Assembly: GCA_012932295.1 (NCBI GenBank)
Contig: JAAONU010000001.1
Span: forward strand, 2,542,001 to 2,606,000
Reading direction: 5' to 3'
From: Cyclina sinensis
Taxonomy: Eukaryota; Mollusca; Bivalvia; Venerida; Veneridae
DNA: 64,000 nucleotides
The notes under the pieces were generated by a model that was given only the letters and a program-made list of their open reading frames with translations, was not told the origin of the DNA and ran no database searches. This document shows, piece by piece, positions 20,314-30,442 of this stretch. Both the position numbers and the translations under genes were made by a program. The number at the start of each line of letters is the position of its first letter. Position 1 is the stretch's first letter.

Positions 20314-21020
20314 CTGAATGAAATAAATAATTACAAAGTATTTAAAAAAAAATTATTACTTCCTTTAAAAATTGTCTAAATGTTTTAGTTTGCCTTTGAG
20401 TTGACATATCCATAGTATTGGCTTTACACATTAATGTTAGTTCACATACCACATCAACATCGCTCAGTTAAACATTTTCTGCAAATTTACAATATAGAAG
20501 TTTAAGCTGCAAGGAAGAAAGTTCATTAAAGGGTTAATAACACTTTTTTTTCCAATCCTCTGCAAAAGATGTTCATATTATATCATTTTCTGTTCTATAA
20601 TACTGTGATTATTGTAAGTATATGTTTTTGTTTTTAAACTTAAATGTTCATTTATCAGTTAAATTTGTTTTTATAAGGTTACATCAGATATAGCATTGAA
20701 AAAGCCAGTATTTTTGACCACATGATGATATATTTTTATGGCAGAAGAGCAAAGATTTCACCATGTATTCAATGGTCAAATGCAGTGGTATGTGCTGATC
20801 ACTATAATTTTTATATGAGATGGTAATGCAGAAATAAAACTGACATTCAATAGTTTTGCTACAATAAACAGCTGTGAGCTCTGCTGTGAACGAATTAAGA
20901 TAAGACATAATTTCCACAACAAGCAGACTAACTTAAATGTTGTTGTGTTTGAATCTAGCAGTTAAAAAGCTGCCAAGAATTGAACTTCAGACACAACGAC
21001 AACATGTTTGATAGAACTAT
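20314..21020. other. NUDT1 5' intron region, no recognised feature
   Basis: AT-rich. I see no further coding exon. Confidence 0.45.
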
Positions 21021-21025
21021 GGCAA

Positions 21026-21190
21026 GCACCCACGTAGCTCAGTTGGTCATGCTATGGACTAAAGAATCAGTGTCCTTGAGGTCATAGGTTTGAATCCCAC
21101 ATCTGGTGGAATTTTCTCCCTTCATTTACTTAATGTCCCTTGTGGGTCATTTGACCTCCTGCAACCTGTACCTACTTCATCTTACATATA
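21026..21190 (+). mobile_element. tRNA-derived SINE
   Basis: The head has an A box (TAGCTCAGTTGG, 21035-21046) and a B box (GGTTTGAATCC, 21087-21097) at tRNA spacing, with no foldable anticodon arm. A non-tRNA body follows. Pol III promoter boxes without a real tRNA fold are the hallmark of a SINE. Its 3' end is not defined. Confidence 0.75.
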
Positions 21191-21309
21191 AACTGCAATT
21201 AAAACTGATTTAAACAAACAAATTGGTTGATCTGATAACCCCCACTGAATAATACAAATCACTGGAATGAGGCATTTAAGTTAACATAGATCTTTAGTTT
21301 ATACCAAAT

Positions 21310-21514
21310 TTATTTTAGTTCGATTGTGTAGGAAGCTTTCAGCTTATAGACACACTCTCGAATCTGTTCCTGGAACTAACCAGTACTAAGCAATGAGTGT
21401 AAAGTTTCTTGCTCGAGGAAACAACAGCTTGTCCCTGACTAGGTTTTAACCCGTGCGGCTAGCAATCCTTTGACTACTAGTCTGATGCGTTAACCACTCG
21501 GCCACGCTGCCACA
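21310..21514 (-). mobile_element. tRNA-derived SINE with conserved central domain
   Basis: On the minus strand it starts near 21514 with a tRNA Leu/Ser-like head. It has an A box (TGGCCGAGTGGT), a decayed B box (GGTTAAAACCT) and a body with GAGCAAGAAACTTTACACTC and TACTGGTTAGTTCCAGGAA. Such central blocks are shared by deeply conserved animal SINE families; I do not assign a subfamily. Confidence 0.75.
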
Positions 21515-21879
21515 GTTACATAGATGTTTGATCTGGGAAGTCACAAATCAGTTTGGTACCTTTATCATTAACGAATCAAAGTCCAAAAGATTGAGCTGTG
21601 CCAAGCAGAAATAGCTCTTATAGTAAATGATGTTGTTTGAGAAAAATGTCAAAACATTCTCAAAAAGCAGCCGAACAACAGCAATTTTTGGTCTAAACTA
21701 GCCTGGCTGCAGGCTATATGATCTTCTTTATTTATGTTATTGCACTAAAACATTAAATGATTTTACCTCTCTAATAGCAACATTTTCCCACTGCTGGCAA
21801 TCATATAGTAATTCCAGCCAAGAAAAGATAAATCTATAGTTAGAAAGGGACTTAATAGTCAATTAGCTTAAGATTACAA

Positions 21880-22880
21880 GGGAATAGCATTAATTGCTGG
21901 GTCTGAAACCAGTCTAGGTCTAAACAAGTGAAGAGTAAAGTTGCTATGCACTGCATGACTCCTTAATGACATCTAAGCACCTATAAAGTTTAATTTGGTA
22001 CCGCAAATACTTTCTGAGTTATGGTCTAAACAAAAAATAAAGTATTAAAAATAACAAAGGGGAATAACTCTAAAGTTATGAAGTGAAGAGTTACAGTTCC
22101 TATGTATTGCACTTTTACTCAATGAGATCTAACCACAAATAAAGTTTGAGGTTTATAACTGGAATAGATTTTTAGTTATGTTCCAGATAAAAAGTGTGAT
22201 GGTCAGACAGACAGAAGAACAAACAGCTGACAGACAATGCCAAATCTATATCCCTCTTCTCCTCTATGACATCTTTGCACCTATTAAATTATATGTTGAT
22301 ACCTTAATTACTTTTTGAGTTATGTTCCGAGCAAAATTAAGCAATACAAAATAACAACAGGCAATAACTCAAAAGTAATTAATTGAATAGTAACAGTTCC
22401 TGTTCAGTGCATGACTCCTTAATGATACAAAAATTAAATAGAAAAAAATAGCAAAGGGGAATAACTAAAAAATTGTAAAGTGAAGTGTAACAGTCTATGC
22501 ACTGCATGACCCCTTAATGACATCTATGTACCTTTGAAGTTTAATTTTGATCCCTCAAATACTGTAAGAGTAGGGTCTAAGGATAAACAGCAAAGGGGAA
22601 TAACCTAAAAATTATTAAGTGAACAGTTACAGTTCCTAGGCACTGCACCTCTCTCAATGAGTTGTAACCACATATGAAGTTTTAGTTTTATAGCTTAAAA
22701 CAGGAAAAATATCAAGGGGAATAACTAAAAATTATGAAGTGGAAGAGTTTCAGTTCCTATCATAGTATGCACTGCAATCCTACTCAATGAGATTTAACCA
22801 TATATAAAACTTAAACAGTTTAAGAGTTATGTTCCAATAATAGATATATGTTGCCAAATCTATCCCCTGTCTTTGGCGAG
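21880..22880. repeat. Field of diverged repeat units with GGGGAATAACTC motif
   Basis: Five or more diverged units of about 150-200 bp, each with AAGTTTAATTTTGAT, a TTTGAGTTATG block, AAGGGGAATAACT and AGTTACAGTTCCTA. It ends in a GCCAAATCTATCCCC..GGGATAATA tail typical of mollusc MITE-like repeats. No gene is seen. Confidence 0.75.
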
Positions 22881-22979
22881 GGATAATAGAATAATACGCC
22901 TAAATTAGCTGCAGCTCTATTTGCAGCATTTACCTTGCATATGAATATTACTTACGTGAATAAACAAAATTAAACTCAC

Positions 22980-22990
22980 CTAACTGTCGA
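22980..22990 (-). promoter_or_regulatory. Candidate donor of a NUDT1 leader exon
   Basis: The minus strand reads CAGTTAG|GTGAGT with the exon ending at 22980, a strong donor in a stretch with some CpG (GGCGCG near 23047). It could end the non-coding first exon implied by the acceptor at 20314. A second candidate donor, TTG|GTAAGT, ends at 23972. RNA evidence is needed to choose. Confidence 0.3.
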
Positions 22991-23369
22991 AAACGTGTAA
23001 TGACCGAACAAAAGGCATATGTAACCCAATAACGTTTGGTTTTTGGCGCGTAATTTCATTTTGTATTTCTGATCTTCTTTGTGAAGATTCAGTTAAGTCC
23101 TTGTTATTTCCCTTTGACTGAGGCAAAGTCCATGACAGTTGCAATAAAGTTAATAACATAAACTGCCTTTTAAAAGTAAATATATTTTGAAGTTATAACA
23201 GCTGTCTGTCTCTTTTCGCTCCGCTCATTATTAAAATTATATTATCTATTTATTTTCTTTATTCTAATTATTGTCATTCGGCACAAGGCCATAGCCCTTT
23301 GACTTTGAAATTGATGTAATAAATGAGTATTAGGAACTTTCAGTTCAATCTTGTCTTTGCTCTCAATGC

Positions 23370-23450
23370 AAAAATAATTGTCAGTAGCTGGATTCGAACC
23401 CGAATCAGAAAAACGTGAGTGGGATCTGGACATTGATAATCTGGACTTTA
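23370..23450 (-). pseudogene. tRNA-like 3' half (B box only)
   Basis: The minus strand contains GATTCGGGTTCGAATCCAGC, a perfect B box and T-arm, near 23400-23385. The region upstream gives no A box or anticodon arm. It is a tRNA or SINE relic. Confidence 0.6.
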
Positions 23451-23739
23451 TATTTAAATCTCCGTGGTAGCCCTATATTTAATTTTGTTATAAAAGGCTC
23501 ATTTAGCTTTTCTATCTTTCTACCCGCATTTTCTATTTATTTTACAGAACGATAATCTAAAAAAACTGATTGAAATAACCCACGTGATATTTCAAATTAT
23601 GATCTAAATAACCCGACTTTAGTTAACAGATTGTAAAAAAGCAAACATTTCAATATTTCTGATTGAGTCACTCACTGTACAGTAGACGATCTTATTGAAA
23701 CAAAATGATGTACAATTATAAAATGCCAAGCTACTCAAT

Positions 23740-23900
23740 AAAGGCTGACATTCTTGCAACATTTCAAGTATTTGAAATATTGAAACACAAGACTGGTGTA
23801 TTATTAAATTGAAATAAATGGGATAACTAATGGAAAATATCGCCTTACATCCATATTGGCAGACAGTCTGGAACCCGAGTTTAGATTTTAAGGTAATATT
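23740..23900. repeat. Dispersed repeat related to 45990-46130
   Basis: Collinear blocks shared with the second location include ATATTGAAACA, GACT..TGT, TTAATTGAAATA, ATGGAAAATA and CAGTCTGGA. It is an old copy. Confidence 0.5.
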
Positions 23901-24067
23901 TAAAATGAAACATATCAAAGGCACAATAAAAGAATGTCGAGTTATTTTATTGTTCTGCAAATAGTACTTACCAATCAGTCCTGTTGTCTTTCTTATGATT
24001 CCAAAGCTACTATATAGAACTTTAGAACATTTCAGGTACTACTAAATGATCGATGCATCTGGTACTG

Positions 24068-24290
24068 TTTTGTAATAACTCTTACAAAAGTAGTAAAATG
24101 TATGTATGAAATCCAACGTAACAGGTACACAAGTGGTAAAATGTATGTATGAAATCCAACGTAACAGGTACACAAGTGGTAAAATGTATGTATCAAATCC
24201 AACGTAACAGGTACAAAAGTGGTAAAATATATGTATCAACTCCAACGTAACAGGTACACAAGTGGTAAAATGTATGTGTCAAAAAACACT
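24068..24290. repeat. 43-bp tandem array
   Basis: About five units with the core ACAAGTGGTAAAATGTATG and ATCCAACGTAACAGGT. Related single units recur at 30160-30205 and 30360-30405, on the far side of the insertion at 24409-29937. Confidence 0.92.
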
Positions 24291-24363
24291 GTATCCAGCA
24301 CAAAAGAAGTATTTCGTATTTGTCAAAAACCACTCTTCCCAGTACACTAGTGGTAAAGGAGTG

Positions 24364-24408
24364 GATCAGTGGTCCAGAGGTAACGCGATAGACTGGTAAC
24401 CCAGTGGC
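24364..24408 (+). mobile_element. Left part of an interrupted SINE-like unit
   Basis: tRNA-head-like sequence (GTGGTCCAGAGGTAACGCG) stops at the left target duplication of the 5.5-kb insertion. Its likely continuation, with a GGATGAGACGTTAATCCGAG body motif, is at 29938-30170. Confidence 0.5.
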
Positions 24409-24759
24409 AGGGCCGGATCCAGAAATTTCTGACTGGGGGGGGCTTGGGGAAGGTACGGAAGGGGGTGACCCCCTTGCGTAGGGGGAGGGGAGTTGGGGGA
24501 CCTCCCCCAAGAAAAATTTCTAAAAAGGTGGAGTAAATGGCTCATTTTGGTGCATTTTAGGCATAAAAATATAATGAAATTTGGGTGAGAATTTAACAGA
24601 AACATACTGGTATTCTTTGAAATGTTCAACTAAAGCAAAAAACATATGACAAGTTTTAACTCATATATCCTCTGAAACAAATAAATTATCAATAAATTAA
24701 TTAGCATAACAAATAACAACGTCATCACAATATCCAATCTCCTCGCAGTGATCTCACCT

Positions 24760-25045
24760 TCATTCTTTGAAAGATCTCTGCAGACACGGGTTTACCTTAG
24801 CTTGATTTCATCTATATATACATGTATATGAACTTTTTTAAGAATTTATTTTTTTCTCTGTTTAGTTCAGTTACAATTGGAATTGCATCGATTAAACATG
24901 CCTGGGTGTAATGAAATTAAAAAAAAATGTAACTTGAAAAAAAGTTTTAAATTTTGTTTATTTACTTTCGACCATCACAATTGACATGACTGACGGCAGT
25001 GATTACTGTACTGAAAGTATGGAAGGGAAGTGACCGCTGTGTGGA
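24760..25045. repeat. Dispersed repeat, copy 2 (partner at 5330-5620)
   Basis: Collinear with 5330-5620 over about 290 bp and in the same orientation, with many substitutions. Confidence 0.6.
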
Positions 25046-25225
25046 GTTTGCACATTCGGAACACCTCTGGCAACTTCAATAAGTCTTCATACGAAGTTGT
25101 CGGAAAAGGCCGAGTTGTTACGATTGGAGTTTGCACCATTCGGAACACCGCGGGCGACTTCAATATGTCTTTATACGAAGTTGTCGGAAAAGGCCGAGTT
25201 GTTACGATTGGAGTTTGCACAATAT
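25043..25225. repeat. 83-84-bp tandem repeat, two and a fraction copies
   Basis: GGAGTTTGCACATTCGGAAC-type starts fall at 25043, 25126 and 25210. GAAGTTGTCGGAAAAGGCCG is identical in the two full copies. Confidence 0.9.
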
Positions 25226-25369
25226 CATCAGGCAACTGATCGTGATCAGCAGACGCTCATTCAACAACTTTATCAAATACGTCAATGTTACTAGACGCTT
25301 GAAAACTATTCATCATGATCAGTCTGGAGAACTCTCGGATAATCCGTGCCACCGAATATACGGTACATT

Positions 25370-25547
25370 TAGGAAATAGATTTTAAGTTTGAGTGATATA
25401 CCGTCTGATATATCACGGTGTCGAGTTCAGATGCGTAGTAATTTAATCACGAAGGCCGTAGGCCTTCGTGATTAAATAACTACGCATATGAACGAGAAAC
25501 CGTGATATATAAGACGGTAGATCACGAAAATGTTAAAATCTATTTCC
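25370..25547. mobile_element. Palindromic foldback MITE
   Basis: A 178-bp near-palindrome. The outer arms are GGAAATAGATTTTAA / TTAAAATCTATTTCC, the middle arms TACCGTCT..ATATATCACGG / CCGTGATATAT..AGACGGTA, and the centre AATCACGAAGGCC-GTA-GGCCTTCGTGATT. It could be one long MITE or a short one (25397-25519, with TA flanks) inserted into an existing inverted repeat. Confidence 0.85.
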
Positions 25548-25564
25548 ATTCTAACACCCCAGCA

Positions 25565-25870
25565 AACAAAATATATGGGACCCAGATGGGCCCCATTTGG
25601 GTTACCATATGGGTCCTATATGGGCACCCCATGTGGGGCCCACATGGGATGTGCAACCGGGCACCATGAGGGGCCCATATGGGCTTGCTATATGGGCAAC
25701 ATATGGGCTCTATATGGGTCCCTTATTCAGACATCTGGGCAGTATATGGGCCCTATATGGGTCCCTTGTTCAGACACCTGGGCAGTATATGGGCCCTATA
25801 CGGGTCCTTTGTTCAAACATCTGGGCAGTATATGGGTCCTATATGGGCCCTGTTTTAACATATTCGTCTT
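25565..25870 (+). repeat. Left ATGGGCCC subterminal array
   Basis: About 20 units of TATGGGCCC or TATGGGTCC at 10-60-bp spacing, within which are three copies of a unit with GTCCCTTGTTCAGACACCTG and GGGCAGTATATGGG. The 97- and 161-codon plus ORFs rich in Met-Gly-Pro are artefacts of this array. Confidence 0.9.
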
Positions 25871-27284
25871 TTATGGGTCCCTTGTTTTGACATTTTCTGT
25901 TAATGGGCAGTGTGTACGTCCACTGTATATGCTACAATCGTCCATGGTAATCCTGGATCCAATTATGAAATTGTCCAAGCATGTTTTTCATTTTCTGGAA
26001 GTCACCAAATCCTAATATTGTACAACTTAAAATAAATGAAATTCCACAAAAACAACTAAGATAAGAATTGATAACATTTAATAACTTGAAAAGAAAACAG
26101 TGAACCTAGTTAAGAAGTCATTGGAATAAGCAAATCCGTTGAATTCATATCCTACGCCAAACAGTGTTGATTAGTCACTGCTACCATTTGTTCATAAAAG
26201 GGTTTTTTTCTTATATACCATACAGTCAAATAATGAACAAAGAACTAAACAATTTATAAACCAAAATTCTCGCAAAATAACCAATAACTTACAGGTGAAT
26301 AAATATAGAAAAAAGCTATTTCTGACATTAGACATGAGTTGTGACCTTGACCAGAGACAAGTTTTGTTTATCTAAATTTGCCTTGTTCTTTTGATGTGAA
26401 ACATTTGTGTGAAAATTTATAAAACATTAATCAAAATAATTACAAAATCAACTGAAAAATACCAAAGATATTTATGAAATATGGCAAAACTGTTCAAATT
26501 CATTATCTTTGATTTCAAGCCGTGACCTTGACACCCCATATTGTTTCTGTGAATTTGTCTAGTAATGAAAACATTTGTACCTACTTATTTTAAAATCCAT
26601 CCAAAAATACTCAAGTTATTACAAACTGTTAATTTTTCAAAGATTGAATATACCTCTGCCTATGTTGAGGGATAAAAAATAGAATCACAAATATCAAAAT
26701 TATGCACTTAATACTATTAGTAAAATGATGCTGTAACAGAAGTATTTATCAAATAATAGACATATGTTATGTCGAATAAACATAATCAAGCCATGCCCAA
26801 GTTAAACAAGAGCATCACTTTAAACAAATATAATTGTCTATTAAGAATACAATGTATTACAACCTAGATATTATGTTACACTATTATGTAATTTAATTGT
26901 CAAAAGTAAAACTGTTTACTTACAATGTAGATAATGCAAAATAAAACATTGTAAAAGAACAATGAACATATACATGTATATACACAAATGACTTTACAGT
27001 GAAATTTTACTGACAATGTACGTAAAAATGCCTAACAACATCAAGACATACACACAGATTTTTACTTTAAAAAAATAATAATGTGAACTAAACTTTAAAT
27101 TGGTATTCATGAAATTTTGTGTACATCAGGTAGACTATTTAGCTGACATTTGAGTTTGAAGATTCTTGACTACAGGGTAACAATTTGTACTTATGTCAGC
27201 CAAAATTTTCGACTGTTATTGAAAGTTCGCACAAATATTAATGTCACTCAAATAATAACTGGTTTTTTCAGCAATGTCAAATAT

Positions 27285-27459
27285 TTAGTTTAGAGTGCCA
27301 GGGGGAGTGCTAGGAGCATGGGTGGTCCAGGAGCAGTTGCAACAGTGTTTCTTTTTATACAAGCTTTTCTCCAACCATCTCAGACACGTGCCAGCAAGCC
27401 ACTTGGTAATGTGGCCTTCAAGTCTGCTGCTCACGTTATGGGATTCATGTGGAGACAAC
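27285..27459 (-). CDS. Candidate terminal exon inside the 4-kb element
   Basis: An acceptor TTTTTTATTAG at 27460 opens a 57-codon frame (after one carried base) ending in TAA. It is rich in Cys, His, Lys and Trp (ITKWLAGTCLRWLEKSLY, KKKHCCNC). I do not recognise it. It could be the end of a transposon protein or chance. Confidence 0.25.
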
Positions 27460-28399
27460 CTAATAAAAAATAAAGATTATGTTCTCAATCAGTATTTTGA
27501 ATAATATAAAACCTCAGCATGTTTCATTACAAACATAAATATAATTTGTTGTTTTTGTAAATTAACATTATCAAGTGATGTTTCTTCGTCAATATTGATT
27601 GCTGCTACACTCATACCTGAATACAGGTTTTTTAGCATTAGGTGAAGAGTGAAAATGCTAAAAAAAACCCCCAAAAAATCATTTCTCTTATTCCACTGCG
27701 AAAAAGTTGGCAGATGTCAAACTGGACAAATAAGTTACACCTACTTCTTCAAATGGAATTATTTCACTGCTTTCAATGGTAAAATTACTTACAGCAATAA
27801 TGCCTTTTAGATTGGTGTCCTCTAGTTTCTTTCCCCATAAGACCCTTGTAATTACAGAGTCTACAAGACAGTTTTCATTGTTCTGTTGGCATAATGACCT
27901 CCAGTCTAACAGCTAGATATCTCCTATAACAGAATTTTAAATCAATATTTACATGTCAGAATTTAAATGAAATAGATAATTAAGTAAAACATATATGCCC
28001 TACCTAGCGCCTTTTGCTGCTACTCTATTACATACATTTAAAGTCTAGTCCAAAACAGTGATGGTTCAAAGTTGCTGTAACCTTGATCTTTGTCACAGCA
28101 TTCTCTAGTTATTGAGCAGAGGCTTGGATTACCTTTATCAACAACTTCAGCTGATGCACTCAAAGTCTAATCAGTGCAAATCTCATCTGTTGTTACACGA
28201 CAAAATTAATGTCAAACAAAGACAGTGCGACTGTCTATTTTACTGTTCTCGAAAAGATATCATGCTGTTTTTCATTAATGGTCAATCCAATTTTCAGCCA
28301 TCAAACCCTAAGTCGAAATACTGAGACTAGCATATCGTAAGAAAGAGGTTATTTATTTAGTGTAATGAAATTAACTTTAATAATTAAAAACATACTTAC

Positions 28400-28464
28400 A
28401 ACAGTAGAACAGTTGTCTGATCCTCCAGTCTAGAGTTTAACTTATCCACCTCCTCAACAGTTGT
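28400..28464 (-). CDS. Candidate internal exon inside the 4-kb element
   Basis: Acceptor TTTCCCCAG and consensus donor GTAAGT bound a 65-base frame encoding TTVEEVDKLNSRLEDQTTVL, which looks like a coiled coil. An adjacent minus frame at 28657-28490 (MEVMKDTPKPKTSVWLFVTQ) may be another piece. No family is recognised. Confidence 0.25.
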
Positions 28465-29286
28465 CTGGGGAAACACTATTACCCTGGCAGCTCAAAGCCT
28501 CAATCAGAGTCAGAAAATTCACTGCTGCCCAATCCTGGTTCTGTGTCACAAACAACCATACAGAAGTCTTTGGTTTGGGTGTATCCTTCATAACTTCCAT
28601 CAGGATGAAAATCCTTGCGCTGTTCACTGTAAAATAATTTGTTTTATATACATTCAAATAAGGAAATATGCAAACAACAAATTCTACTCAAAATTTAAAA
28701 CATCTAAATGTTTACAACCAAGACCTGTTCCATTATTGGTGCTACTTTCTAAGCTTTGTCATTTATTTACCGACGAGTGATTATGATGAAAGCTTGAGAG
28801 CTTATTTAAATCACTAGAATCCCCTACTCCGAATTTGAATGAATTTAGCAAATTCTTTATATCGCGAAAATATATGACAAATGGAATCTTTATGTTTCAA
28901 ATGGACACAAATATAATGAAATACAAATTTCAATACTATACTATAGTCAAAATCAACAATGATGCCTGGTCTAAGTTATATTCAAGCTTCTTTATCAACA
29001 AAAAACGTACCTTTAAAATAAAGCACGTTGTTTGTTTTCACCGATCCAGCTTCCTTGCATCGGTTGCGCGCGCAATTCAACGCCAGTTTTCAAAACAAAC
29101 GAATTTTCTTTTTTTCAAACTTGATTTATTTCTTTTTATTTATTATTATTTATTTATTACAATGATGCTGCCACATTTATCTGATATACCGATGACTGTT
29201 TTTAACTTAAACTTTTTGTGATTTTAATCACGTGTATTATAATTAATGTTTAAATGTATTTTTGCTCCCTTTGTAGAATAAAGGTA

Positions 29287-29575
29287 CACATGGGACCCAC
29301 ATGGGCCCATTATGGGAACATACACATGATTTTTGTATATGGGTCCCTAATGGGTACAACATGGGCATACCCATATACATTTGGATTGTTATATTTAACT
29401 TCAAATCATATTTTTGATATGTTTTTTTTGTAATAGATTAGTATATTAGACCCTCATGGACCCATTATGAGCACACACATATGGGTTTGTTTATATGGGT
29501 CCCATATGGGTACTGTATGGGCAAACCCATATGGGCTTGCCAGGATGTTGCCCTTATGGGACCCATATGAACATG
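29287..29575 (+). repeat. Right ATGGGCCC subterminal array
   Basis: Units of TATGGGNCC with GGGCAAACCCATATGGG blocks, running into the right terminal inverted repeat. It mirrors the array at 25565-25870. Confidence 0.88.
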
Positions 29576-30044
29576 TTTGCTGGGACGTAGGTATATTTAA
29601 AAGGGGCGCAAGTATGTGCACTATTTCACAGTAACGTTCGCATTGACGTCAGCGGGCGCGCGCTTGTGTTCAGCGTGCTATACTGCCTATGATATATCAC
29701 GCTCAATTCCTTCTTTGCTTATTGTCGGCGAATTGCAGATAGTGTTAGAATGTGTAATATACACGGCTATAAAGTTGCGAACTCGTTATCAGTTGTTACG
29801 CAATATTGCATGACCATTGCAAATTGAAAGGTTGACTGTGTTACTGTTACGAGGTGAAAAAAATGTTTTAGAGTCTTTAAAAATGAGCCCTTTTATTTTT
29901 CCCATAAGCCCCCCCCTCCCCCGGTAAATCCGGGCCTGCAGTGGCGCAAACTTACAGCACTAATTCTTTTTCGGATGAGACGTTAATCCGAGTGCTGTAC
30001 ATTGAGCATGCAAAAGAAACAGCGTTATCTCTGGAATGGGATGC

Positions 30045-30243
30045 TTTCTGTATATTGCACTATCCCCCACAATTTAACATAACTAATCTCTGCAGGGGGC
30101 GTCGGTCATATAGGCAACCAGTACCGACGATAAAGAATCTCAAATAGATAGCAGTGAATGTGTCAGAAAAACACCGTAACTGGTACACAAGTGGTAAAAT
30201 ATACCCGTTTTAAACCACCCGCCAGTGGTGACGTAGCTCGAAA
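30045..30243 (+). repeat. 199-bp tandem duplication, copy 1
   Basis: Almost identical to 30244-30442 from TTTCTGTATATTGCAC to GACGTAGCTCGAAA. The near-identity marks it as recent. The ORFs at 29941 and 30158 share a C-terminal stretch only because of it. Confidence 0.97.
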
Positions 30244-30442
30244 TTTCTGTATATTGCACTATCCCCCACAATTTAACATAACTAATCTCTGCAGGGGGCG
30301 TCGGTCATATAGGCAACCAGTACCGACGATAAAGAATCTCAAATAGATAGCAGTGAATGTGTCAGAAAAACACCGTAACTGGTACACAAGTGGTAAAATA
30401 TACCCGTTTTAAACCACCCGCCAGTGGTGACGTAGCTCGAAA
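30244..30442 (+). repeat. 199-bp tandem duplication, copy 2
   Basis: Second copy, directly adjacent to the first, with the same 43-bp-family unit near its end. Confidence 0.97.

Larger units (their letters stand above)
25558..29584. mobile_element. 4.03-kb DNA element with CCCAGCAAACA termini and ATGGGCCC subterminal arrays
   Basis: Terminal inverted repeats CCCAGCAAACA (25558-25568) and TGTTTGCTGGG (29574-29584) are perfect. The similarity continues inward into ATATGGG(A/T)CCCA. Both ends carry arrays of TATGGGNCC units. A two-base AC flank on each side may be the target duplication. The interior is AT-rich with weak exon-like segments on the minus strand. I could not recognise a transposase or assign a superfamily. 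Confidence 0.7.
24409..29937. mobile_element. Composite element with hAT-like terminal inverted repeats
   Basis: The left end reads AGGGCCGGATCCAG..GGGGGGGGCTTGGGG. The right end, reversed, reads AGGCCCGGATTTAC..GGGGGGGGCTTATGGG. Both ends have GGCTCATTTT about 120 and 55 bp inward. The flanks are CCAGTGGC (24401-24408) and GCAGTGGC (29938-29945), a 7-of-8 duplication as expected for hAT elements. No hAT transposase was found, and much of the interior is occupied by other inserted elements. Confidence 0.55.

Noticed and set aside
23242..23433. 63-codon minus ORF
   Set aside because: Its SGSNPAT-type peptide comes from a tRNA-like B box (GGGTTCGAATCC), a common false ORF.
24068..24290. CRISPR-like array
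   Set aside because: Units are contiguous 43-bp tandem copies with no unique spacers, in a eukaryotic genome.
25530..26015. 161- and 97-codon plus ORFs rich in Met-Gly-Pro-Trp
   Set aside because: They are translations of the TATGGGNCC subterminal array; two frames are open because of the repeat, and no gene signals are present.
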